From assembly GCA_035295845.1 (NCBI GenBank), contig DATGIF010000028.1, forward strand, positions 124,001 through 188,000: a stretch of 64,000 nt of DNA. The letters are read 5' to 3'. The notes under the pieces are model-generated. The model had not been told where the DNA came from and did no database searches. It saw nothing but the letters and a program-made list of their open reading frames with translations. Positions within the stretch are counted from its first letter, which is position 1; each line of letters begins with the position of its first letter. Shown here one piece after another: positions 7,872-17,344 of the stretch. This DNA is from Palsa-892 sp035295845. GTDB lineage: Bacteria; Pseudomonadota; Alphaproteobacteria; Rhizobiales; Xanthobacteraceae. A program made the translations under genes and the position numbers.

Positions 7872-7942
7872 CGAATGCGTCACGGGGAATGACGCGCCTG
7901 TAACGGGCGCGTGAGCGCGGGAAGAAGGGGCCCCAGAATCGA

Positions 7943-7971
7943 GAGGCCACCCGCGGGGGCTGGGTGGCCTC
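7943..7971. repeat. Isolated GC-rich hairpin
   Basis: GAGGCCACCC pairs perfectly with GGGTGGCCTC across a 9-base loop. Neither strand has a T run after it, so it is not a standard terminator. It lies in an otherwise empty intergenic region. Confidence 0.4.
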
Positions 7972-8154
7972 GACTTGGAACCACGGCTTTTTGGGTGGGG
8001 GAGGGGCCGCGGCTCGAGAAGGAATTGGACTGGGTGGGTCCAATGAACTTGGTGTCCGATGACGAGAACCTACGAAACCCCGCTCGCAGCCACTGTGACC
8101 GCCGTCACAAAATGGGCGATTCCCGTCGCGGCTTTCCGGCCTCAAAGCAGGGTT

Positions 8155-8325
8155 TCAGTGCGATGTTTGCGTCTGGTCGTCCTCTTGCGGCTCTGCCAAA
8201 GCGGCGCAGGTGAGCCATCGGTCGGCAAGGCGCGCCCACAAGCCCCGCATGATGCCATCGCCGGCGGCCTCGGACATCCGGCGGCATTCGGCCGCGCGCT
8301 TGCGAAATTCCTTGGCTGAAGTCAT
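8155..8325 (-). CDS. Small conserved-type protein of unknown function
   Basis: A 56-residue protein, MTSAKEFRKRAAECRRMSE then a mixed helix containing MRGLWARLADRWLTCAAL and an acidic, polar tail. The pattern FRKRAAECRRMSE resembles a group of short helical proteins common in Bradyrhizobiaceae, of unknown function. The base composition by codon position is coding-like. The ribosome site is weak (GGGGTG). It lies divergent from recA, about 230 bases away. An antisense frame covers the same bases, but this strand gives the more protein-like translation. Confidence 0.55.
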   Translation of the reverse strand: MTSAKEFRKRAAECRRMSEAAGDGIMRGLWARLADRWLTCAALAEPQEDDQTQTSH

Positions 8326-8466
8326 GGACACCCCAATTCCTTTTGCCGGCTATCATCCGGCCCCCGCATAGCCAAAAATCGCAAGCGGCTCTGAAGGTTC
8401 CGCCCGATTGTCACGAAATCGGCCTGATGTGACTTTGGGGCATCGTTCGGCAGGTCACAAAGGCTC

Positions 8467-8495
8467 TTGCGGAGAAAGAACAAATAGTGTACACG
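8467..8495 (+). promoter_or_regulatory. Candidate recA promoter with SOS-box-like element
   Basis: TTGCGG and TACACG are 17 bases apart, and between them lies GAAC-7-GTAC (8478-8492). That is one base off the alphaproteobacterial LexA site GAAC-7-GAAC. Further GAAC/GTTC half-sites follow at 8496-8510. Placement 60-90 bases before recA supports LexA control; the match is imperfect. Confidence 0.45.
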
Positions 8496-8553
8496 GAACC
8501 CGTTCTGTTCTAATCAGCCTTTTGCTTCTAGGCACAGGTGCGGGAGCCCGGCA

Positions 8554-9636
<1,083 letters not shown>

Positions 9637-9751
9637 CGGCGGCTTTCCCGAAGTCCCCAGCCGGCTCCCGCTCGACCGGCATCGGGAAACCGCCCCGCAC
9701 GAGGCCGCCCGCCGCTTCCCGGCCCCGCGCTTCATCTTCGGACGCGTTTGG

Positions 9752-9782
9752 CCCGCCGCAGGCACTGCCCGCCTGCGGCGGG
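9752..9782 (+). terminator. Probable recA terminator hairpin
   Basis: A perfect 12-bp stem (CCCGCCGCAGGC with GCCTGCGGCGGG) and a 7-base loop about 115 bases after the recA stop. The following T run is short (CTTTA), so it may act as a weak terminator or only stabilise the RNA. Confidence 0.45.
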
Positions 9783-9825
9783 TCCGGCTTTACGATGGCG
9801 CGTGTCGTCTATAGACATCGCGGCC

Positions 9826-12480
9826 ATGAACGGCGTCAACGAAGTTCGCTCTACCTTCCTCGACTTCTTCGCGAAGCGCGGCCACGAAATCGTGCCGTCC
9901 TCGCCCCTGGTGCCGCGCAACGACCCGACGCTCTTGTTCACCAATGCCGGCATGGTGCAATTCAAGAATGTCTTCACCGGGATCGAGAAACGGCCCTATT
10001 CGCGCGCGGTGACGGCGCAAAAGTGCCTGCGCGCTGGCGGCAAGCATAATGATCTCGACAATGTCGGCTATACCGCGCGCCACCACACCTTTTTCGAGAT
10101 GCTCGGCAATTTCTCCTTCGGCGACTATTTCAAGGAGCGCGCGATCGAGCTCGCCTGGGAGCTGATCACGAAAACCTTCGCCTTGCCGAAGGATCGCCTG
10201 CTGGTCACGGTCTATTCCGAGGACGAGGACGCCTTCAAGCTTTGGAAGAAGATCGCGGGCCTTCCCGAAGCGAAGATCATCAAGATCGCGACCTCCGACA
10301 ATTTCTGGTCGATGGGCGACACCGGCCCCTGCGGGCCGTGTTCGGAAATCTTCTACGACCATGGGCGAGAAATTCCCGGCGGGCCGCCGGGCTCTCCCGA
10401 TTCCGAGGGCGATCGCTTCATCGAGATCTGGAATCTCGTCTTCATGCAGTTCGAGCAGCAGACGGGCGGCAAGCGCATCTCACTGCCGAAGCCCTCGGTC
10501 GACACCGGCATGGGCCTCGAGCGCATGGCCGCCGTCATGCAAGGCGTCCACGACAACTACGACATCGATCTCTTCCGCGCGCTCATCCGCGCGAGCATCG
10601 ACCTCACCGGGGTCGAGGCCACGGGCGAGCATAAAGCGAGCCATCGCGTGATCGCCGATCATTTGCGCGCCGCTTCTTTTCTTGTCGCCGACGGGGTGCT
10701 GCCTTCGAACGAGGGACGCGGCTACGTGCTCCGGCGCATCATGCGACGCGCCATGCGCCACGCCGAGCTTCTCGGCGCCAAGGAGCCCTTGATGTGGCGG
10801 CTCGTGCCGACGCTCGTGCGCGAGATGGGCCAGGCCTATCCGGAGCTTCTGCGCGCGGAGGCGTTGATCAGCGAGACCTTGAAGCTCGAGGAGACGCGGT
10901 TCCGCAAGACGCTCGAGCGCGGGCTTGCGTTGCTGGAAGAGGAAAGCAAGAGCGCCAAACACGGCGCGAAGTTTTCCGGCGAAACCGCGTTCAAGCTCTA
11001 CGACACCTACGGCTTCCCGCTCGATCTCACCGAGGATGCGCTCAGGCCGCGCGGCATTTCGGTCGACACGCAGGCATTCAATGCCGCGATGGAGCGCCAG
11101 CGGCAAAAGGCGCGCGCCGCCTGGTCGGGATCGGGCGAGGCCGCGACCGAAGCCGTCTGGTTTTCGCTGCGCGAAAAGGCCGGCGCCACGGAATTCCTTG
11201 GCTACGAAACCGAGAACGCCGAAGGCGTGGTCGCGGCCCTTGTCCGCGACGGCAAGGAGGTTGACGCCTTGAAGAAAGGCGAGAGCGGCGTGGTGGTTCT
11301 GAACCAGACGCCGTTCTATGGCGAATCCGGCGGCCAGGTCGGCGATACGGGTTTCTTGACCGGCGAAGGGGTCAAATTTCGCGTCACCGACACCCAGAAA
11401 AAGGCCGGCGATCTCTTCGCGCATTTCGGCAAGGTGGAAGAGGGCGCGCTGAAGCCTGGGCTTGCGCTTTCGCTCGACGTCGATCACGCGCGCCGCCGTG
11501 AGATCCGCCGCAACCACTCGGCGACGCACCTTTTGCACGAAGCGCTTCGTCAGGTGCTTGGCGATCATGTGGCGCAAAAGGGCTCGCTGGTCGCCCCCGA
11601 CCGGCTGCGCTTCGACTTCGCGCATCCGAAAACAATCGAGGACAAAGAGATCGCCAAGGTCGAGGACATCGCCAACGCGATCGTCTTGCAAAACGCGCCG
11701 GTGGAGACGCGCTTGATGGCGGTCGACGACGCGACCGCTTCCGGCGCGCGCGCTCTCTTTGGCGAGAAATACGGGGACGAGGTGCGGGTCGTGTCGATGG
11801 GCAAGGGTGGCGGCAACAGCCTCGGCTGGTCGGTCGAGCTTTGCGGCGGCACCCATGTCACGCGTACCGGCGATATCGGGCTCATCACCGTTGTCTCGGA
11901 AGGCGCGGTCGCGGCGGGCGTCCGCCGCATCGAGGCGCTCACCGGTAATGCCGCACGCCATCATCTCGCGAACGAAGCACGCGGCTTGCATGCGGCGGCA
12001 GCACTCCTCAAAGCTTCGGTCGCCGAGGTGCCGGCCCGCCTCGATGCGCTCGTTGAGGAGCGTAAGCGTCTTGAACGGGATCTCGCGGAGGCGAGAAAAA
12101 AGCTCGCCATGGGCGGCGGCGCCAAAGGCGGCGAGGACGGCGTGCAAATGGTCGGCAAGGTCAAGTACCTCGCGCGTGCGGTGACCGGCATCGAGATGAA
12201 GGATCTGAAAAGCCTCGCCGACGAAGGCAAGCGGCAGCTTGGATCCGGCGTCGTCGCCATCGTCGGCGTCAACGACGAGGGGCGTGCCGGGCTTGTGGTC
12301 GGCGTCACCGATGATCTGACCCAGCAATTCAATGCGGCCACCCTCGTGCGCCACGGTTCCGAAGCGCTGGGCGGCAAGGGCGGTGGCGGCCGCGCCGACA
12401 TGGCGCAGGGCGGCGGTCCCGACGGCAGCAAGGCCGAGGCGGCGCTGAAGGCGATCGAAGCCGCGCTCGGCGGCGCCTGA
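9826..12480 (+). CDS. alaS: Alanyl-tRNA synthetase
   Basis: An 884-residue class II synthetase that charges tRNA-Ala. The N-terminal catalytic domain starts MNGVNEVRSTFLDFF and includes LVPRNDPTLLFTNAGMVQFK, GDTGPCGPCSEIF and DTGMGLERMAAV. The editing domain has the zinc ligands HSATH and CGGTH (the latter in ELCGGTHVTRTGDIG). A coiled-coil stretch and the glycine-rich C-terminal DHHA1-type domain (GGKGGGGRADMAQGGG) complete it. I chose the ATG at 9826 because the family starts here; an in-frame start at 9748 would lie inside the recA hairpin. Confidence 0.97.
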   Translation: MNGVNEVRSTFLDFFAKRGHEIVPSSPLVPRNDPTLLFTNAGMVQFKNVFTGIEKRPYSRAVTAQKCLRAGGKHNDLDNVGYTARHHTFFEMLGNFSFGDYFKERAIELAWELITKTFALPKDRLLVTVYSEDEDAFKLWKKIAGLPEAKIIKIATSDNFWSMGDTGPCGPCSEIFYDHGREIPGGPPGSPDSEGDRFIEIWNLVFMQFEQQTGGKRISLPKPSVDTGMGLERMAAVMQGVHDNYDIDLFRALIRASIDLTGVEATGEHKASHRVIADHLRAASFLVADGVLPSNEGRGYVLRRIMRRAMRHAELLGAKEPLMWRLVPTLVREMGQAYPELLRAEALISETLKLEETRFRKTLERGLALLEEESKSAKHGAKFSGETAFKLYDTYGFPLDLTEDALRPRGISVDTQAFNAAMERQRQKARAAWSGSGEAATEAVWFSLREKAGATEFLGYETENAEGVVAALVRDGKEVDALKKGESGVVVLNQTPFYGESGGQVGDTGFLTGEGVKFRVTDTQKKAGDLFAHFGKVEEGALKPGLALSLDVDHARRREIRRNHSATHLLHEALRQVLGDHVAQKGSLVAPDRLRFDFAHPKTIEDKEIAKVEDIANAIVLQNAPVETRLMAVDDATASGARALFGEKYGDEVRVVSMGKGGGNSLGWSVELCGGTHVTRTGDIGLITVVSEGAVAAGVRRIEALTGNAARHHLANEARGLHAAAALLKASVAEVPARLDALVEERKRLERDLAEARKKLAMGGGAKGGEDGVQMVGKVKYLARAVTGIEMKDLKSLADEGKRQLGSGVVAIVGVNDEGRAGLVVGVTDDLTQQFNAATLVRHGSEALGGKGGGGRADMAQGGGPDGSKAEAALKAIEAALGGA

Positions 12481-12502
12481 GAGCTTGCCGCGCGCCGCCC
12501 GG

Positions 12503-13702
12503 ATGAAACAGAACGCGAAACAAAGGGGCGCCGCGGAAGACGGGCATTCGGCCGCGCGCAAGATCCGCCGCCGCCTCTATCAAATCCTCGAACAGGGCCC
12601 GATTGGCGACCGCACGAGTTGGCTCGTCGGGCGGCTCCTCGCGCTCCTCATCATCGTCAATCTCTTGGCGATGACGCTCGAATCCGTGCCCTCGCTCGAA
12701 GCGCGCTATCACGGTCTTTTCGAGGTGATCGAGATCGCCTCGCTCATTCTCTTCAGCGCGGAATATCTCTTGCGGTTATGGGTCGCGGTCGAACACGCGC
12801 CGCATAGCCATCTGTCGCCGGTGCAAGCGCGCCTGAAATTCGTCTTCGGTTTCGACGGGCTCGTCGATCTTCTCGCCGTGCTGCCGTTCTGGGTGGCGCT
12901 ATTCTTTTCCGCGGATTTGCGCTTTCTCCTGGTGTTGCGCGCGATCCGCTTTCTCAAGCTCGTCCGTCACTCCACGGCGATGCGCTCGCTGTTCGACGCG
13001 ATCTATTCGGAGCGACGTGCATTGCTCGGCAGCCTCGGCATTCTCGCCGGCACGACGATGATCTCCGCCTCGATGATGTATCTCGTCGAGCGCGACGCCC
13101 AGCCCGATCGCTTCGGCACCATCCCCGACGCCATGTGGTGGGCGATCGTGACGCTCGGCACCGTCGGCTATGGCGATGCGGTGCCGGTCACGGTCGCCGG
13201 CAAGCTCGTCGCGGCGGTTACGATTCTGTTCGGCCTGATGATGGTCGCATTGCCGGTCGGTATCATTGCATCGGCGTTCGCCAACGAAATCCGCCGCCGT
13301 GATTTCGTCGTGACCTGGAGCATGGTCGCGCGCTTTCCGCTCTTCGCCGAGCTTAACGCGATGGAAATCGCCGACATCATCCGGCTCCTGAAGGCGCAGA
13401 CTTTCGATCCCGGCGACGTGATCATCCGCAAGGGGGAGGAGGGGCATTCGATGTACTTCATCGCCGCCGGCGAGATAGAGATTGAATTGCCGAAGGAGCG
13501 CGTGCGGCTGGGGCCCGGCGAGTTCTTCGGGGAAATGGCGGCGCTCAAGCGCAGCAAGCGTTCGGCCACCGCCACGGCTGTTTCCCGCGCCAACCTGCTG
13601 ATCCTGGATGCGAACGATCTTCGCGCGCTGATGGAGCGCGATCAGCGGATTGCCGAGCAGGTGCGAGCAGCGGTACTGAGGCGCGGCGGTGGAGAGCCTT
13701 GA
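12503..13702 (+). CDS. Voltage-sensor-type K+ channel with cyclic-nucleotide-binding domain
   Basis: A 399-residue, six-helix potassium channel resembling the bacterial cyclic-nucleotide-gated channel MloK1 of Mesorhizobium. S1-S4 lie at about residues 38-155, with an arginine-bearing S4 (LVLRAIRFLKLVRHS). The pore has the selectivity filter TVGYGD at 220-225. A C-terminal cyclic-nucleotide-binding domain (about 285-395) has the phosphate-binding cassette GEFFGEMAALKRSKRSATAT. Ligand binding is expected to open the channel. The ATG at 12503 was chosen; a TTG at 12485 is possible, and neither has a strong ribosome site. It follows alaS by 22 bases and converges on icd with a 13-base gap. Confidence 0.9.
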   Translation: MKQNAKQRGAAEDGHSAARKIRRRLYQILEQGPIGDRTSWLVGRLLALLIIVNLLAMTLESVPSLEARYHGLFEVIEIASLILFSAEYLLRLWVAVEHAPHSHLSPVQARLKFVFGFDGLVDLLAVLPFWVALFFSADLRFLLVLRAIRFLKLVRHSTAMRSLFDAIYSERRALLGSLGILAGTTMISASMMYLVERDAQPDRFGTIPDAMWWAIVTLGTVGYGDAVPVTVAGKLVAAVTILFGLMMVALPVGIIASAFANEIRRRDFVVTWSMVARFPLFAELNAMEIADIIRLLKAQTFDPGDVIIRKGEEGHSMYFIAAGEIEIELPKERVRLGPGEFFGEMAALKRSKRSATATAVSRANLLILDANDLRALMERDQRIAEQVRAAVLRRGGGEP

Positions 13703-13715
13703 AGCTTTGCCTTGA

Positions 13716-14927
13716 TCAGCGCATGGCCTTCTTGAGGTTTTCGTCGACCTTGTCGAGGAAGCTTGTAGTCGAAAGCCATTTTTGATCGGCGCCGACGAGA
13801 AGCGCCAAGTCCTTGGTCATAAAGCCAGATTCGACCGTGTTGATGCAGACTTTCTCGAGCGTTGCGGCGAATTTCGCAAGCTCCGCATTGTTGTCGAGTT
13901 TGGCGCGGTGCGCGAGCCCGCGCGTCCAGGCGAAGATCGAGGCGACCGAATTGGTCGACGTCTCCTTGCCCTTCTGATGCTCGCGATAGTGCCGCGTCAC
14001 CGTGCCGTGGGCGGCCTCCGCTTCCATCGTCTTGCCATCGGGTGTGATCAGCACGGAAGTCATCAGGCCAAGCGAGCCGAAGCCCTGCGCCACCGTATCT
14101 GATTGCACGTCGCCGTCGTAATTCTTGCAGGCCCAGACATAGCCGCCCGACCATTTCAGGGCGGATGCCACCATGTCGTCGATCAGCCGGTGTTCGTAGG
14201 TGATCTTCTTCTTCTCGAACTCGGCCTTGAATTCCTTATCGTAGACTTCCTGGAAAATATCCTTGAAGCGGCCGTCGTAGATTTTGAGAATGGTGTTCTT
14301 GGTCGAAAGATAGACCGGATAGCCGCGTGATAGGCCGTAATTCATCGACGCGCGGGCGAAATCGCGGATCGAGTCGTCGAGATTGTACATGGCGAGCGCG
14401 ACCCCGGCGCCGGGGAATTCGAACACCTCATGCTCGATCTTCTTGCCGTCAGTGCCGGTGAAGGTGATGGTGAGCTTGCCCTTGCCCGGCACCTTGAAGT
14501 CGGTGGCGCGGTACTGATCGCCATAGGCGTGGCGGCCGATGATGATCGGCTGCGTCCAGCCCGGCACGAGGCGCGGCACGTTCTTGCAGATAATCGGCTC
14601 GCGAAAAATGACGCCGTCGAGGATGTTGCGGATGGTTCCGTTCGGCGAGCGCCACATTTTTTTCAAGCCGAACTCCTTCACGCGCGCTTCGTCGGGCGTG
14701 ATCGTCGCGCATTTGACCCCGACGCCCACGCGCTTGATCGCTTCCGCCGCCTCGACGGTGACGCGGTCCTCGGTTTTGTCACGGTTTTCGATGCCAAGGT
14801 CGTAGTAGAGAAGCTCGACGTCGAGATAAGGATGGATCAGCTTGTCCTTGATGAGCTTCCAGATGATGCGCGTCATCTCGTCCCCATCGAGTTCGACGAC
14901 GGGGTTCTTGACCTTGATTTTCGCCAT
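13716..14927 (-). CDS. icd: NADP-dependent isocitrate dehydrogenase
   Basis: A 403-residue TCA-cycle enzyme converting isocitrate to 2-oxoglutarate and CO2. It belongs to the homodimeric, eukaryote-like subfamily common in alphaproteobacteria. Diagnostic motifs: VELDGDEMTRIIW, SPNGTIRNIL (substrate serine loop), GRHAYGDQYRATDF, and the NADP site AAHGTVTRHYREHQKG. Length is standard. It is transcribed away from trmJ across a 156-base region and converges with the K+ channel gene. No separate terminator is visible in the 13-base gap. Confidence 0.97.
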   Translation of the reverse strand: MAKIKVKNPVVELDGDEMTRIIWKLIKDKLIHPYLDVELLYYDLGIENRDKTEDRVTVEAAEAIKRVGVGVKCATITPDEARVKEFGLKKMWRSPNGTIRNILDGVIFREPIICKNVPRLVPGWTQPIIIGRHAYGDQYRATDFKVPGKGKLTITFTGTDGKKIEHEVFEFPGAGVALAMYNLDDSIRDFARASMNYGLSRGYPVYLSTKNTILKIYDGRFKDIFQEVYDKEFKAEFEKKKITYEHRLIDDMVASALKWSGGYVWACKNYDGDVQSDTVAQGFGSLGLMTSVLITPDGKTMEAEAAHGTVTRHYREHQKGKETSTNSVASIFAWTRGLAHRAKLDNNAELAKFAATLEKVCINTVESGFMTKDLALLVGADQKWLSTTSFLDKVDENLKKAMR

Positions 14928-15083
14928 GGCGGGGACTTTCTCTCGAAAACGGAGCGTTTGTTTTCTTTGGATGGCAGGCGGTGGCCGGAATAAAACCGGC
15001 CTAGGCGGCGAGGCTATAGCACCGGATTATAACCGGAGGAAGCCGACTTTCGCCGAGCGCGTCGAACGAGGAGATGAAGCAAA

Positions 15084-16295
15084 ATGCCGGGCGCGGGTAC
15101 CGATCGAACGAAGCCCTGGGTCGCGGGCGGCCCCGTCATCATTCTCGTCGAGCCGCAGCTCGGCGAGAATATTGGCGCCGCTGCCCGCGCCATGGCGAAT
15201 TTCGGCCTCTCGGAGCTTCGCCTGGTGCGGCCGCGGGACGGCTGGCCGAACGTGCAGGCGCGCCGCTCGGCCTCGGGTGCCGACCGTATCCTCGACGAGG
15301 CGAAGCTTTTCGATACGATCGAGGCGGCGATCGCCGACTGTAATTTTCTCTTCGCCACGACCGCGCGTCAGCACGATCAGGCAAAGCCTGTGCTCGGCGC
15401 CAACGAGTCGGCGCACGCCGCGGCATCGCGCGCGGCCGCCGGCGAGAAAGTCGCGTTCATGTTCGGCCGCGAGCGGAACGGCCTCGAGAACGACGAGGTG
15501 GGTCTTGCCGATGCGATCCTCACCCTGCCGGTGAACCCGGGCTTTGCCTCGCTCAACCTTTCGCATGCGGTCGCGGTCGTCGCCTATGAATGGTTCAAGC
15601 ATTCGAACAGCGGCGCGCTTCCATTTTCAATGCCGGAGAAATCCGCGCCCGCGCCCAAGGAGCAGCTCCTGGCCTTCTTCGCCAATCTTGAGCGCGAGCT
15701 TGCGCGCGTCGAGTTCTTCCGGCCGCCGGAAAAGCACACGACCATGATTGTGAACTTGCGCAACATCATCACTCGCATGCAGCCCACGCAGCAAGACATC
15801 CATACGCTGCACGGCGTGATCCTGGCACTCGCCGAAGGCCGCAAGGGGCCGGCCAAGGGAGGCGTGCTCGACGGCGAGGAGGCGGCGGTGCTGCGGGCGC
15901 TTCTCGCCGAGCACGGCGACGGCAGGGTACCGTCGGAGCGCGGGCCGGTGCGCGGGCTCGCGCGGCTCCTACGCCGCAATCCGACCGATGCCGAGCGCGC
16001 GCTATGGGACGGCTTGACGAAGGACCGCCGCTTCGCCGACCTCGGCTTCAAGCGGCAGGTGCCGGTCGGTCCGCACATCACGGACCTCGTCTCGTTTCCA
16101 TTGCGCACGGTGATCGACATCGTTCCGCAAACCGAGCCGGCCGAGGCGGCGCGGGCGCGAAAAGAAAAGCGGGACTGGCTCGCGGAAAGGCAATACCGGA
16201 TCATCGATGTGTCGGAGGCGGATGTCGAAAACGATTTGCCGGCGCTTCTCGGCAGGCTCCACGCCTCGATTCTCGAAGACCGCGGCGCGACTTGA
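15084..16295 (+). CDS. TrmJ-type tRNA methyltransferase fused to a DUF559 (endonuclease-fold) domain
   Basis: A 403-residue two-domain protein. Residues 1-265 are a SPOUT methyltransferase of the TrmJ/SpoU type, expected to 2'-O-methylate position 32 of tRNAs: PVIILVEPQLGENIGAAARA, FMFGRERNGLENDEV and NPGFASLNLSHAVAV form the trefoil-knot SAM site. TrmJ alone is about 250 residues. Residues about 293-397 are an additional DUF559-like domain of the Vsr/PD-(D/E)XK fold (LRRNPTDAERALWDGL, FKRQVPVGPHITDLV). D334 and D345 occupy the expected acidic positions, but the usual ELDG-QH segment is replaced, so nuclease activity is doubtful. It is divergent from icd and followed by murI. Confidence 0.85.
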   Translation: MPGAGTDRTKPWVAGGPVIILVEPQLGENIGAAARAMANFGLSELRLVRPRDGWPNVQARRSASGADRILDEAKLFDTIEAAIADCNFLFATTARQHDQAKPVLGANESAHAAASRAAAGEKVAFMFGRERNGLENDEVGLADAILTLPVNPGFASLNLSHAVAVVAYEWFKHSNSGALPFSMPEKSAPAPKEQLLAFFANLERELARVEFFRPPEKHTTMIVNLRNIITRMQPTQQDIHTLHGVILALAEGRKGPAKGGVLDGEEAAVLRALLAEHGDGRVPSERGPVRGLARLLRRNPTDAERALWDGLTKDRRFADLGFKRQVPVGPHITDLVSFPLRTVIDIVPQTEPAEAARARKEKRDWLAERQYRIIDVSEADVENDLPALLGRLHASILEDRGAT

Positions 16296-16366
16296 CGTCG
16301 CCATAGCAAGGCGTTCTTTACCGTCTCCAGCCATGCTCGATGGCGGCTTACGCGGGAAAGGAACGA

Positions 16367-17182
16367 ATGCGCGGCCTCCCCGGTAAAACGGTTGTCGTCT
16401 TCGATTCCGGTCTCGGCGGCCTCACGGTGCTACGCGAGATCGCACAGCTCAGGCCCGATCTCCGTCTGATCTATGCCGCCGATGACGCGGCCTTTCCCTA
16501 TGGCCGCTGGCCCGATGCGGCGCTGGTCGAGCGCGTCGTCACGGTCGTCGCCGGAATGATCGAGCACTGTGATCCCGAGCTCGTGGTGGTCGCCTGCAAC
16601 ACCGCCTCGACACTCGCGCTTCCGGCCTTGCGGGCGCGTTTCTCGATTCCTTTTGTCGGCACCGTGCCCGCGATCAAGCCTGCTTGCGAGCGCTCCGCCA
16701 CGAAACGCGTAAGCGTGCTCGCAACACCCGGCACGGTGAAGCGCGACTACACGCAAAACCTCATCCGCGAATTCGCCGCAGGGTGCAACGTCGCGCTCGT
16801 CGGCAGCGACAGGCTTGCCTCGCTCGCCGAAGCTGCCCTGCAGGGCGAAGCCGTCGAGGACGCGGCGATCGCGGCGGAAATCGCGCCTGCTTTCGTCGAT
16901 GATGGCGCTCGCACCGACACGGTGGTGCTCGCCTGCACGCATTATCCGCTGATCCTCGACCGGCTTGCCAAAGCGGCGCCTTGGCCAGTCAATTGGATCG
17001 ATCCGGCGGGAGCGATCGCGCGCCGCGCTTCAAGCCTTGTCGGGGACGAAGGCAAGCCGCTGGGCGCGCCGATTGTATCGTTCTTCACAAGTGGAAAGCC
17101 CCCGACGCCGGAGCTTGGGCGATCCTTGCTCCAATTCGGCGTGATTGCGGTGGCGGCCGCGCCCGCAGGAGTCCCGGTTTGA
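16367..17182 (+). CDS. murI: Glutamate racemase
   Basis: A 271-residue enzyme supplying D-glutamate for peptidoglycan. It opens VVVFDSGLGGLTVLREI. The two catalytic cysteines are C77 in VVACNTAST and C190 in LACTHYPL, with the DDAAFPYG substrate loop between the first strand and C77. The ATG at 16367 is preceded by GGAAAGGAACGA, a strong ribosome site; an in-frame ATG at 16340 lacks one. The C-terminus is slightly long. It sits between trmJ and rpsD. Confidence 0.96.
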   Translation: MRGLPGKTVVVFDSGLGGLTVLREIAQLRPDLRLIYAADDAAFPYGRWPDAALVERVVTVVAGMIEHCDPELVVVACNTASTLALPALRARFSIPFVGTVPAIKPACERSATKRVSVLATPGTVKRDYTQNLIREFAAGCNVALVGSDRLASLAEAALQGEAVEDAAIAAEIAPAFVDDGARTDTVVLACTHYPLILDRLAKAAPWPVNWIDPAGAIARRASSLVGDEGKPLGAPIVSFFTSGKPPTPELGRSLLQFGVIAVAAAPAGVPV

Positions 17183-17216
17183 CAGGCGGCCGCGCTTCCG
17201 GCTAATCCAGCCGGGC

Positions 17217-17246
17217 TTGGCGGGCCCTCGGGCCCGCTTGGCTTTT
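17217..17246 (+). terminator. Possible murI terminator
   Basis: A GC-rich inverted repeat around CGGGCCC-TC-GGGCCCG, followed after CTTGG by CTTTTC, about 40 bases past the murI stop. The central loop is too tight for the full stem to close, so the hairpin is imperfect. Confidence 0.3.
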
Positions 17247-17344
17247 CCCGCACCCGCGGCAAGCACCGGCGCACGGTTGTCTTGCCTGTCGGCTGGAATT
17301 TCCGGCAGAGGAGGGCGCGATCCGAAACGAGAAAGGGATCCGCG

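Larger units (their letters stand above)
7746..8154. other. Intergenic region upstream of the third small secreted gene
   Basis: 409 bases with no gene I can support. It contains the palindrome at 7853-7871 and a perfect 10-bp hairpin at 7943-7971. A plus-strand open frame from about 8059 lacks a ribosome site and runs antisense through the gene at 8155-8325, so I do not call it. Confidence 0.55.

Noticed and set aside
8059..8319. Plus-strand open frame before recA
   Set aside because: No ribosome site; antisense to the better-supported 56-codon gene.
10480..12561. Minus-strand open frame of 693 codons opposite alaS
   Set aside because: A GC-bias shadow: alaS on the plus strand has every family motif, while this frame has none.
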